In this document: piece after piece, positions 18,369 through 25,666 of the stretch
How positions within the stretch are numbered: the first letter of the stretch is position 1
Layout: every line of letters starts with the position of its first letter
Assembly: GCA_002337455.1 (NCBI GenBank)
Contig: DDGC01000004.1
Location: 209,616 to 273,615, forward strand
Direction of reading: 5' to 3'
From: Rhizobiales bacterium UBA1912
Lineage (GTDB): Bacteria > Pseudomonadota > Alphaproteobacteria > Rhizobiales > Devosiaceae
DNA length: 64,000 bases
Notes under the pieces: generated by a model
Told to the model about the DNA's origin: nothing
The model's database searches: none
The model's input: the letters and a program-made list of their open reading frames with translations, nothing else
Translations under genes and position numbers: made by a program

Positions 18369-18655
18369 AGTGGTATTCCCCTCACTTTGCGTCCGGATCG
18401 GCATGTCGAGAGGCTCGGCACGTGGCTGGCACTCCGATGCGGTCCGGTCTACTTCCCTTCTTGCACCGCCGCCAAAATTTCCTCTCCCCTGGCGACAGCA
18501 AAGACCCGCACTTTACTGCGGCCAGAATGGAGGATGGCCCAAGATCAGCGCAGAGGCAATCCTCTATTCTTGCACTCTATTTTAGTCAGTATTGCTGGCT
18601 TATTTGTACTTACCGGCTTGAAATGCAATGACGTTCGCCGGACATCACTGTTGAC
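18369..18655. other. intergenic region upstream of hppA
   Basis: 287 bases between divergent-facing gene ends (hppA start on the right-hand flank, YggU-like stop beyond). Expected to hold the hppA promoter. It is more AT-rich toward 18580-18640. I see no RNA gene or strong hairpin in it. Confidence 0.5.
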
Positions 18656-18976
18656 CTATCGGTCCGCCAGGCTTTCCAGCGCAGTTCGGAGCACGCCGGG
18701 TTCTCCCCGGGCCAGAATCACCTTGGTTCGGCTGGTCTGGCCGCTGGAAAGGGACAGGGCGGATTTGGGAAGGGTAAGGGCCTTGGCCAGAAGGGAGATG
18801 ACGGCGCTATTGGCCGCGCCCTTGTCGGGCGGAGCACAGACCCGAATGGCCAGCGCGCAGCTTCCATCGGCGCGGGTTTGCGCGCCCTCGAGCCTGTCGG
18901 CACTGGCATTGGGGGTGACGCGCAGCGTGATCCGCGCGCCATCGGGAACGAGCGTGTAAAAGGAGGGGCTGCTCAC
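18656..18976 (-). CDS. DUF167 / YggU family protein
   Basis: 106 residues with the DUF167 core: 'ITLRVTPNASADRLEG', 'IRVCAPPDKGAANSAVISLLA' and 'LSLSSGQTSRTKVILA'. Function is unknown in the family; it is a small cytoplasmic protein. The GTG at 18976 overlaps the stop of the YggT gene (GTGA), the conserved YggT-YggU pairing of proteobacteria, which fixes the start. Confidence 0.85.
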   Translation of the reverse strand: MSSPSFYTLVPDGARITLRVTPNASADRLEGAQTRADGSCALAIRVCAPPDKGAANSAVISLLAKALTLPKSALSLSSGQTSRTKVILARGEPGVLRTALESLADR

Positions 18977-19278
18977 AGCCCCTGCATGGCAACCTGACGC
19001 ATGAGCGGATAGAGGATCACCAGCCGGATGAAGTAGATCGTCAGAAACAGGACGATCGGGGAGATATCGAGTCCGCCGAAATTGGGCAGCACCCGCCGGA
19101 TGGGCGCCAGCAACGGGTTGGTCAACTGCCAGAGCATATTGGCGACCGTCGCGACGAACTGGTTGGACATGTTGAGAATGTTGAAGGCCAAAAGCCAGCT
19201 CATGATCACCTGGGCGATCATGATGAAGATGACAAGGCTCAAGACCACGTCGATGAATTGTAAAAGCCCAAACAGCAT
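18973..19278 (-). CDS. YggT family membrane protein
   Basis: 101 residues with the YggT repeat and two clear hydrophobic helices: 'VVLSLVIFIMIAQVIMSWLLA' near the N-terminus and 'SPIVLFLTIYFIRLVILYPLM' near the C-terminus, separated by the conserved 'TNPLLAPIRRVLPNFGGLDISP'. Proposed roles in osmotic or cell-envelope processes are not settled. The ATG at 19278 follows AAGGGA. It is the first gene of a two-gene unit with the DUF167 protein. Confidence 0.88.
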   Translation of the reverse strand: MLFGLLQFIDVVLSLVIFIMIAQVIMSWLLAFNILNMSNQFVATVANMLWQLTNPLLAPIRRVLPNFGGLDISPIVLFLTIYFIRLVILYPLMRQVAMQGL

Positions 19279-19376
19279 TGGCGGTCCCTTTATGCAATCG
19301 GTTCTATATAGAGCGTGAAAAGCCTTATGGAAATGGGTGTGGCGATCTGATGGCCGCACCCTGTCCCAGCAAAGAA

Positions 19377-19415
19377 AAAAGGCCCGCCTCAATTACGCGA
19401 GGTTCGGGCCTTTGC
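19377..19415 (-). terminator. Rho-independent terminator
   Basis: AAAGGCCCG-CCTC-loop-GAGG-tt-CGGGCCTTT forms a long stem; read on the minus strand the stem ends in CGGGCCTTTTTTC, a classic T-run. It would end transcription coming from the TerB-like gene to its right, after about 190 bases of 3' UTR. Confidence 0.8.
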
Positions 19416-19565
19416 AAGAGTTTGCCCGGTACGCAACACACAAAGATCCGGACAGGGGCATACAATGCACAGACCGTGCCAAAAACCGGTTACTCAATAT
19501 GGGGCGCGTCGCGTGCGATTTGTCTCAATATGTTGAGATCAGGCACAAGAACGCATTTCCAGCCC

Positions 19566-19601
19566 TTGCATTTTGCAACGCATGAGAATTGCAAAATGCA
19601 A
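19566..19601. repeat. 13-bp perfect inverted repeat beside terB-like gene
   Basis: TTGCATTTTGCAA and TTGCAAAATGCAA, exact reverse complements, separated by 10 bases. It ends 5 bases before the stop codon of the TerB-like gene on the other strand. It is strikingly AT-rich for this genome and each arm is itself nearly palindromic, so it may be a protein-binding site as well as a hairpin. Confidence 0.6.
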
Positions 19602-19605
19602 AACT

Positions 19606-20082
19606 TCACGCGGTTTCGTCGGCTTCAGGATTGACGTCCGGCGGGGTGGTGGGCCGCTTTGCCTGGTTGCGCAGGATGGTGCGTTGACGCGATGAGACCC
19701 CGATCAACTCGGCGACGCGCCAGACCATGTTGTCTTCAAGCTCGTGATTGGTGTCGTCGGCAAACACCACCTGCCACATCATCCTGATGATCTCGATTTT
19801 TTCGGGCTCTTCGAGCTGGGCGAGCTTTGAGGTGAACTGGTAGAAATCGACCGCGTCGCGGTCGCGCCGGCGGGCCTCGGCAATAATGCGCTTCACTTCG
19901 GATTCGTCGAGGCCGTAGTAATCTTTGAGGGCGTTGGCGATGGCCTTGGCTTCAATGGGGCTCGCAGTGCCGTCGACCGATGCGAGATGGACCAGCAAAG
20001 CGGCCACCGCAAGGCGCGGCTCGGTCGGCTGGGCTGTGCCCTTTTCGGGTTGGCGAAACAGCTTTGCCAGAGAATCGAACAT
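19606..20082 (-). CDS. TerB family (tellurite-resistance-like) protein
   Basis: 158 residues. After a short N-terminal lead 'MFDSLAKLFRQPEKG', the all-helical TerB domain begins at 'RLAVAALLVHLASVDGTASP', continues with 'DESEVKRIIAEARRRDRDAVDFY' and ends with 'HELEDNMVWRVAELIGVSSRQ'. TerB-like domains bind metal and often associate with membranes; no other ter gene is nearby, so tellurite resistance should not be assumed. The ATG at 20082 is chosen because the longer upstream reading frame encodes low-quality, Arg/Pro-rich sequence. Confidence 0.85.
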   Translation of the reverse strand: MFDSLAKLFRQPEKGTAQPTEPRLAVAALLVHLASVDGTASPIEAKAIANALKDYYGLDESEVKRIIAEARRRDRDAVDFYQFTSKLAQLEEPEKIEIIRMMWQVVFADDTNHELEDNMVWRVAELIGVSSRQRTILRNQAKRPTTPPDVNPEADETA

Positions 20083-20333
20083 CGAACGGCACCCTTTCGC
20101 GGGCAATGAACGGCCAAAAAACTGAGCGCCGACCGACTCCGTCGGTTTGGCACAGGTCTCTAGGGTAAGGACCGCCCGTGTCCGGCTCAAGCGTCCTTGC
20201 GCGGTCGTGAGCAAGGATTTTTTCCAATGTCGTTTGCGTGCCACAGGCAATTTGGAGGTCGTTGTTTTCTCCCAATGACCGCGATAGGGTCGCCGCGTGA
20301 CTCTGGGCTGGCATTGGGGAGGAGCCGGACGCG

Positions 20334-20867
20334 ATGATTGCGGCTTGGGCATTGATCGTGGGAGGGCTCGTCCGCATCGTCGGTGAGGTGCTGGAAATCC
20401 TGGCCGGCGGCCATACGGCCGTGAGCAGCGGCATCGCCGGAGGCGCGCTTGTTCTTGTCATGATCGGCTTTGCAGGGCTCTGGCCTGAAGCGCGCAACAG
20501 CCGGCTGGCCCGACTGGCCATCATCATGATCGGGCTCGGCGCGCTGGGCTTTGCGTCAATCGCAGCCTGGTCGGTGAGCCATGGCACTTTACCCGTGCAT
20601 GTCGTGTCGAGGATGCCGGTCTTTATCGGCGTCGCGGCCATTACGCTTGTCGGCGCCCTGGCCCTGGCCGGGTGGCTGATCTCATCGGCGTTCTATCCGG
20701 CGTGGATCGGGATTGTGATGAGCGTTTCCATAGCAATGTCGCTGGTGAGCAGTTTTGTCGCGTTCCCAGCGCTCGTCCAACCGCTTATCGATCTGGTTAT
20801 GGCGTTGACCTTCATCCAGCTCGGGCTTTGCATGCGCGAGCGGCGCGGAATCGGAAATCGTTTATGA
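20334..20867 (+). CDS. small integral membrane protein, first of a pair
   Basis: 177 residues, nearly all in about six hydrophobic helices with short loops and no recognisable motif; the end 'LCMRERRGIGNRL' is basic and probably cytoplasmic. A GGGGAGGAG ribosome-binding sequence lies shortly before the ATG. The stop overlaps the next gene by 4 bases (ATGA), and the next product has a similar size and layout, so the two may form a heteromeric membrane complex. Function unknown. Confidence 0.7.
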   Translation: MIAAWALIVGGLVRIVGEVLEILAGGHTAVSSGIAGGALVLVMIGFAGLWPEARNSRLARLAIIMIGLGALGFASIAAWSVSHGTLPVHVVSRMPVFIGVAAITLVGALALAGWLISSAFYPAWIGIVMSVSIAMSLVSSFVAFPALVQPLIDLVMALTFIQLGLCMRERRGIGNRL

Positions 20868-21430
20868 TCCTTGCTGTAATCCTGCTTGTGGGCTGTGCCC
20901 TTTGGGCGCTCGGCGAAGCCATCATGCTTACGGGCGACCAGATCACGGTTCTGGGTGGCACCATCGCTACGGTGGGGATGACCCTGGCCGGAGCCAGTAT
21001 ATGGACGCTCAAGGATCTGCCGGGCATGGCGCGGCCCGGCCGCGTTGGTATCGTCTTGAGCGCGTTCGGCGCCTTTTCCTTTGCCATGGTGATGATTATC
21101 GTCCTCACCTCAGGGGTGCTGGGGGCAATGGCCGACGGCACTGTGCGGCACGCCGATATCGTTTTCACCCCGTTCTACCTTCTGGCCCTGGTGTTCATCG
21201 TGGCAGGCATGAGCGCGTTTGCCATCCACTTCAAAGCGGCCCCGGGGGCGCCCGCCGTCGCGGCGCTGGTGCCGGCGGGGCTGGCAGCCGGACATCTGAT
21301 GAGGCTGTTTGCCGCCGATATGCCGGCCTATCACGAGACGCTCTCGGTTGCCCTGGCGCTCTATCTGGGCTGGCTCGGCGTGCGCCGGATTGCCCTGGCC
21401 CGTAGCGTAGCGCAACCCGAACCGCGGTGA
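20864..21430 (+). CDS. small integral membrane protein, second of a pair
   Basis: 188 residues with about six hydrophobic helices ('ILAVILLVGCALWALGEAIM', 'IVLSAFGAFSFAMVMIIVL', 'PFYLLALVFIVAGMSAFAI' and others). Start and reading frame are fixed by the ATGA overlap with the upstream gene. No Pfam-like motif is recognised. Both this and its partner have a short N-terminal '...ALGEAIM/...IVGEVLEIL' element followed by a gap and a Gly-rich helix, hinting that they are diverged copies of one another. Confidence 0.7.
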   Translation: MILAVILLVGCALWALGEAIMLTGDQITVLGGTIATVGMTLAGASIWTLKDLPGMARPGRVGIVLSAFGAFSFAMVMIIVLTSGVLGAMADGTVRHADIVFTPFYLLALVFIVAGMSAFAIHFKAAPGAPAVAALVPAGLAAGHLMRLFAADMPAYHETLSVALALYLGWLGVRRIALARSVAQPEPR

Positions 21431-21436
21431 TGGCGC

Positions 21437-21724
21437 CTAAAGCGCGTCGATGGCGCCCGCAAGTTCGATGTCCTTTTGGGTCAGACTGCCCTTGTCGTGG
21501 GTCTTGAGCGCAATGTCGACGCGATTGTAGCTGTTTGACCAGTCGGGGTGGTGATTGGCTTTTTCCGCCAACAGCGCCACCCGGGCCATGAAGGCAAAAG
21601 CGCGGGAGAAATCTTCAAACTTGAAGCTTTTTTCAATGGCGCCGCTGTCATTGATCCGCCAGCCATCCAGACCGGCCATCGCAGTTTTTGCGTCGAACCC
21701 GGTTTCCGATCCATTGTCCGTCAT
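21437..21724 (-). CDS. phhB: pterin-4a-carbinolamine dehydratase
   Basis: 95 residues. The enzyme dehydrates 4a-hydroxytetrahydropterin to recycle the phenylalanine hydroxylase cofactor. The active-site block 'KANHHPDWSNSYNRVDIALKT' (HHP at 58-60) and 'THDKGSLTQKDIELA' are typical. No phenylalanine hydroxylase gene is in the window. The ATG at 21724 is chosen for length; another in-frame ATG lies 13 codons upstream. It converges on the small membrane protein pair with 6 bases between stops. Confidence 0.93.
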   Translation of the reverse strand: MTDNGSETGFDAKTAMAGLDGWRINDSGAIEKSFKFEDFSRAFAFMARVALLAEKANHHPDWSNSYNRVDIALKTHDKGSLTQKDIELAGAIDAL

Positions 21725-21956
21725 TTCGCTTTTTCCCGTCACCGTGGCATTATCAGGATGCATTCCGCCGCGGCGATGTCCTTAACCTGGGTAAGGGAGG
21801 GTCATCGAACCGGGCCAGATGCAGTGTAAAGAGGTTCTTTACCACACCGCAACTTCGTGCCTGCAACCGATTGGTGGGCACGACATTGTCAACGTGATGC
21901 AAACCGCTGAAAGGCAAGGTGGTTCCAGCCGAACCTGTCGGAATCTGGTCAGAATA

Positions 21957-24275
21957 ATGCCCAAGGGCCCCAGACATCTGCCCACGCTCGACTACGTCTC
22001 GATCGTGGCGTCGCTTTACAAGGACAGACGCGCCATGCTTGTCGGCATGGCGGCTACGATTATTGGCGTCTTGATGGCGGCCATCAAGACCGACGCGCTG
22101 GTGCTTTACGTTGTTGCCCTGGCCTTCGTCGTTTCCACTGCGCTGCGCTATTACAATATGCTTGCGTTCGAAGAGAACCCGCCGGCGCCGGACGATCGCG
22201 CTGCCGCGCTGTTCTGGGAACGCAAGCAGATGATCCAGGGCACGGTCTCGGCGTCTATCTACGGCGGCTGGTGTTTTGTTTCGCTCGTTCTCGTTGATGA
22301 TCCATTTGCCGAGCTGGTCGCCATTTCGGTGACGATTGCCGCTATGATCGGCATTGCGACGCGCAATTTCGGCATCGACAGGATCGTGGCCTCGCAGTCG
22401 CTGGCCATCGCAATCCCGCTTGCGCTGGGGCTGGTTCTGGTCGGCGATGGCTATCATATGGCGCTTGCGGCGCTTCTCGTCCCGTTGGTGATAAGTTTCC
22501 GGTTCCTTGCCGCGGACGTGCGGGGTCTTTTGCTCTCGCAGGTCCATGAACGCACAGTGGCCTCGCGATTGGCCGTTCAGCTCGACACCGCGCTCGAAAC
22601 CATGCAGCACGGGCTTTGCATGCTCGACGAGAACGGGGTGATCGCGCTGGCGAACGATCGTGCGCAGCAGACCTTTGCCGGCATTGCCGAAGGGGCATGG
22701 GTCGGGCGCTCGTTTTCGGACCTGCTCGAAGACGCCATCGGAAAGCGGGCGCTGCCCGAAACGACGGCGGACCGTCTCAACCGGATGATTATCCAGCAGA
22801 CTGGCGGCAAGATCGTCATGAAGTTTTCGGGCGACTATCATTGTGAGGTCACCATTTCCTCGCGCGGCGACCGCACGGTGCTGCTTTTCGAAAACGTCAC
22901 CGCCCGCATCCGGGCCCAGGAGCGCATCAATTTCATGGCGCGCTATGACGGGCTGACCGGGTTGCCCAATCGCGCCTATTTCACCGAACAGGTCGAAGCG
23001 GAACTGGCGTCGCGGGAGCGGGTTGGCCGGGACGAGCCCGTGCTTTTGGCCATCGTCGATATTGATGACTTCAAGCATGTCAACGACACGTTCGGGCATC
23101 TGGCGGGCGACAGGGTGTTGTCGGAAACCGCCGTACGCATACAATCGGTCATGAATCGGCACTCGCGGCTGGCCCGGCTGGGCGGCGACGAATTCGTCGT
23201 CTATCGCGCCCAGGACACCGATGGCGATGCAGTTCGCGCCGAGGCCGAGGCAATCCTTTCGGTGTTGCAGCGCCCGTTCGAGGTTGGTGGTGAGACGGTC
23301 GAACTGCGCGCCTCGATAGGCTTCGTCACGAATTTGGAACCCAAGACCGCCCTCGACGATCTGATAACCCGGGCCGATCTGGCGCTTTACAGCGCCAAGG
23401 CGCGCGGCAAGGGCCAGTATCAGGCCTTTGTCGAGGAAATGGACAGCGAGTTCCGCTATCGCCAACGTCTCAAGAGCGATCTTGCCATTGCGATTGCCGA
23501 GGATCAGCTCAAGCTCGTTTACCAACCGCTTGTCGATCGTGCGACCCGTAAGGTCGCCGGGTGCGAGGCGCTGACCCGCTGGACCCATCCCGAACTCGGC
23601 CCGATCCCGCCCGATGTGTTCATCGGTCTTGCCGAGGAGACCGGCCTGATTTCGCAGATGACCCGATGGGTGCTCAAGACCGCGACGTCCGAATGCGTCA
23701 ACTGGCCCGCGCCGATTTCTGTCGCCGTCAACGTCTCGGCGCGCGATTTGCGCGGAGAGGAGCTGGCCATGCATGTATCCGAAGCGCTCAGGGCCAGCGG
23801 TCTGGCGGCCGGCCGGCTGGAGATCGAGGTGACCGAAACCGCGCTGATCGAGGACCGGGAAGGGGCGGCCGCACGGCTCGAGTCGCTGGCCGAGAAGGGC
23901 ATCGGCATCGCGCTCGACGATTTCGGCACCGGTTATTCCTCGCTCTCCTATCTGGACGGCATGCCGTTCTCTAAGCTCAAAATCGACCGTTCGTTTATCG
24001 CCGACATCACCACCAGCGAACGTTCACGCAAGCTGATGACCAATGTGGCCCGGCTCGGCCGGGATCTCGATCTTGTACTGGTTGCGGAAGGTGTTGAAAC
24101 CGAAGACCAGCTCGAAATCATTGCTCGCGATACCGGGATCGACCAGATCCAGGGCTTCCTGTTCAGCATGCCCCTGCCGGCCATTGAAACGCGTGCGCTG
24201 ATTGCCCGCATGAATCGATCGAGTGCCCGCCCGGCGCGTGGCAAAACGCGGCGGCCGGCGCTGGTGGCCAAGTAA
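21957..24275 (+). CDS. membrane-bound GGDEF-EAL c-di-GMP enzyme
   Basis: 772 residues. Five to six hydrophobic helices (about 30-185) are followed by a PAS-like segment ('METMQHGLCMLDENGVIALAND' region), a GGDEF domain with intact GGDEF (409-413) and 'DIDDFKHVNDTFGHLAGD', then an EAL domain with EAL (537-539, in CEALTRW), 'DDFGTGYSSLSYLDG' and 'EGVETEDQLE'. Both halves keep their catalytic motifs, so it could synthesise and degrade c-di-GMP; such proteins usually act in one direction. The start is uncertain: ATG at 21957 is preferred, 21897 is possible. Confidence 0.93.
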   Translation: MPKGPRHLPTLDYVSIVASLYKDRRAMLVGMAATIIGVLMAAIKTDALVLYVVALAFVVSTALRYYNMLAFEENPPAPDDRAAALFWERKQMIQGTVSASIYGGWCFVSLVLVDDPFAELVAISVTIAAMIGIATRNFGIDRIVASQSLAIAIPLALGLVLVGDGYHMALAALLVPLVISFRFLAADVRGLLLSQVHERTVASRLAVQLDTALETMQHGLCMLDENGVIALANDRAQQTFAGIAEGAWVGRSFSDLLEDAIGKRALPETTADRLNRMIIQQTGGKIVMKFSGDYHCEVTISSRGDRTVLLFENVTARIRAQERINFMARYDGLTGLPNRAYFTEQVEAELASRERVGRDEPVLLAIVDIDDFKHVNDTFGHLAGDRVLSETAVRIQSVMNRHSRLARLGGDEFVVYRAQDTDGDAVRAEAEAILSVLQRPFEVGGETVELRASIGFVTNLEPKTALDDLITRADLALYSAKARGKGQYQAFVEEMDSEFRYRQRLKSDLAIAIAEDQLKLVYQPLVDRATRKVAGCEALTRWTHPELGPIPPDVFIGLAEETGLISQMTRWVLKTATSECVNWPAPISVAVNVSARDLRGEELAMHVSEALRASGLAAGRLEIEVTETALIEDREGAAARLESLAEKGIGIALDDFGTGYSSLSYLDGMPFSKLKIDRSFIADITTSERSRKLMTNVARLGRDLDLVLVAEGVETEDQLEIIARDTGIDQIQGFLFSMPLPAIETRALIARMNRSSARPARGKTRRPALVAK

Positions 24276-24316
24276 CGCCAACCGTTCCGGCGTCTTTTTT
24301 GGGCTTTTCCTCAGCG

Positions 24317-24332
24317 TTAAAATTTTACTAAC
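24317..24332 (+). promoter_or_regulatory. near-consensus CtrA-type box
   Basis: TTAA-AATTTTA-CTAAC differs from TTAA-N7-TTAAC at one position. It lies 24 bases before the FeeM-like gene start, within the only AT-rich stretch between the two genes. It could equally be part of an AT-rich promoter. Confidence 0.3.
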
Positions 24333-24356
24333 ATTGCTCCATTTCGGGGTGATGCA

Positions 24357-25121
24357 ATGGGTGATTCCGATATCGGAACGCAGGCCAGGACGTCGCGCTT
24401 TTCCACCAGCCTCATGGACATGCTCGAGCGGGTGGAATACCGCCGCGTCAGGCTCGATGAACAGTTCGATCCGGTTTACCGGCTGCGCTACGAGGCGTAT
24501 CGGCGTGAAGACGGCATCGCTGTAAACGCCGAGCAGATCGCCCGCGACCATCTCGATTTCACTCCCAACGCCATGTGCCACGGGGTGTATATCGACGGGG
24601 TTCTAGTTTCTTCCATCCGCCTGCATTTCGCAACTGCCGAGCACCGGGATTCGCCGTGCATGCGCATGTATCCCGATCTGCTCAACGACATGCTCGACGC
24701 CGGGCAAACCTATATCGATCCCTCGCGCTTTGCCGCCGATCGTGAGGCAACGCTGGCCATTCCCGCCCTGCCGTTTCTCACGCTGCGGATCGCGGCGATG
24801 GCGTGCGAATATTACGACGCCGATTATTGCCTTTCGGGGGTGCGCGACGAGCACGCCGCCTTTTACAAGCGGGTGTTCGGTTCACGGGAAATCGCCGGCT
24901 ACAGCCAGTATCCGGGCATGACTTTCCCGGTCAAACTCTATGCCGCCGAAGTGTCGGACATCCGCAACCGCGTTGCCGACCGTTTCCCCTTCTTCATGTC
25001 GACCCCGGATGAGCGCGACAGGATGTTCGGACCCGACAGCGATGCCCGTTACCTCGGTCTCATCCAGCCCACGGCGCGACAGGCGGCCCTGGCCGAAGCG
25101 CGATTTGTGCCTGCCGAGTGA
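24357..25121 (+). CDS. FeeM-like N-acyl amino acid / autoinducer synthase
   Basis: 254 residues of the GNAT-like fold shared by LuxI and FeeM enzymes, which move an acyl chain from acyl-ACP to an amine. Diagnostic segments are 'PVYRLRYEAYRREDG' near the N-terminus, the Arg-rich 'SSIRLHFA', 'YIDPSRFAADREAT' in the middle and 'HAAFYKRVFGSREI' toward the end. Acceptor and product are unknown; no luxR-type gene is adjacent. The ATG follows CGGGGTGAT. It is separated by 81 bases from the GGDEF-EAL gene upstream and may have its own promoter. Confidence 0.8.
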   Translation: MGDSDIGTQARTSRFSTSLMDMLERVEYRRVRLDEQFDPVYRLRYEAYRREDGIAVNAEQIARDHLDFTPNAMCHGVYIDGVLVSSIRLHFATAEHRDSPCMRMYPDLLNDMLDAGQTYIDPSRFAADREATLAIPALPFLTLRIAAMACEYYDADYCLSGVRDEHAAFYKRVFGSREIAGYSQYPGMTFPVKLYAAEVSDIRNRVADRFPFFMSTPDERDRMFGPDSDARYLGLIQPTARQAALAEARFVPAE

Positions 25122-25139
25122 GCCGCTGGGCTGGGCCGG

Positions 25140-25427
25140 TTACAGGGGGTCCTGGCGCCGGGCCAGCGTTTCGATGTCGCCCAGCCTGAGGTAGTGAAGC
25201 TCGCGAACCAGCCGAAGGGTGGGCTTGGCGGCGAACAGGATCGAGCCGATCAGAAAGAACCAGGTCGCGGCGGTCTGGCTCGCAGCCGAGAAAAACAAGA
25301 CGCTGCCAATCACAAAGCAGGTCGCCGCCCCGAAGTCGATGGCGGTGTACCAGACTTCATACAGTGCGTAGAGGTGGCGCCGCTCCATTGAACGGTCGCG
25401 GGCATCAGGATCAAAAAAAAGCGCCAT
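25140..25427 (-). CDS. YrhK-like small membrane protein
   Basis: 95 residues with two hydrophobic helices ('AIDFGAATCFVIGSVLFF' and 'AATWFFLIGSILFAAKP') joined by a short turn, flanked by charged ends. This pattern and the N-terminal 'RHLYALYEVWYTAIDF' fit the YrhK domain family of unknown function. The ATG at 25427 is preferred over much longer upstream extensions, which run through the tRNA-Thr gene and cannot be coding. It lies 74 bases downstream of the tRNA on the same strand. Confidence 0.75.
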   Translation of the reverse strand: MALFFDPDARDRSMERRHLYALYEVWYTAIDFGAATCFVIGSVLFFSAASQTAATWFFLIGSILFAAKPTLRLVRELHYLRLGDIETLARRQDPL

Positions 25428-25501
25428 TATCGGTCTCCCATGCGGTTGGTGTGCAAGCGCAACTGCCACGGGGCGAATATGTTTCGAGAGACGGAAAAAG
25501 C

Positions 25502-25577
25502 TGGTGCCGCTTGCGTGACTCGAACACGCGACCTCCGCATTACGAATGCGATGCTCTACCAACTGAGCTAAAGCGGC
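25502..25577 (-). tRNA. tRNA-Thr (anticodon CGT)
   Basis: A 76-nt cloverleaf including the encoded CCA. Acceptor arms GCCGCTT / AAGCGGC pair fully; D-arm GCTC-AGTTGGTA-GAGC; anticodon stem TCGCA/TGCGG with loop TTCGTAA, so the anticodon is CGT (reads ACG, Thr); T-arm GCGTG-TTCGAGT-CACGC. Discriminator base A. Confidence 0.95.
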
Positions 25578-25666
25578 TTGGCCCGAAGGGGCAGATTGGC
25601 GTCTTTTACTTTCGGTGCGCCAAACGCGCAAGGCCTGATGCGCTGCCGGAGCGCGCCTTTTTTCCC

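Larger units (their letters stand above)
19279..19605. other. intergenic region with terminator and palindromes
   Basis: 327 bases between the TerB-like gene end and the yggT start. It contains a strong minus-strand terminator (19377-19415), a small perfect stem TCTCAA-tatg-TTGAGA (19523-19538) and a 13-bp perfect inverted repeat (19566-19601). No credible protein gene is present. A small RNA in the middle cannot be excluded. Confidence 0.5.

Noticed and set aside
21753..23774. Long open frame antisense to the GGDEF-EAL gene
   Set aside because: Opposite-strand shadow; the sense frame has intact GGDEF and EAL motifs.
25640..25663. Plus-strand hairpin GCGCT/AGCGC followed by TTTTTT near the hemY end
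   Set aside because: No plus-strand gene ends near by, since hemY, the tRNA and the YrhK-like gene are all on the minus strand, where the T-run is on the wrong side.
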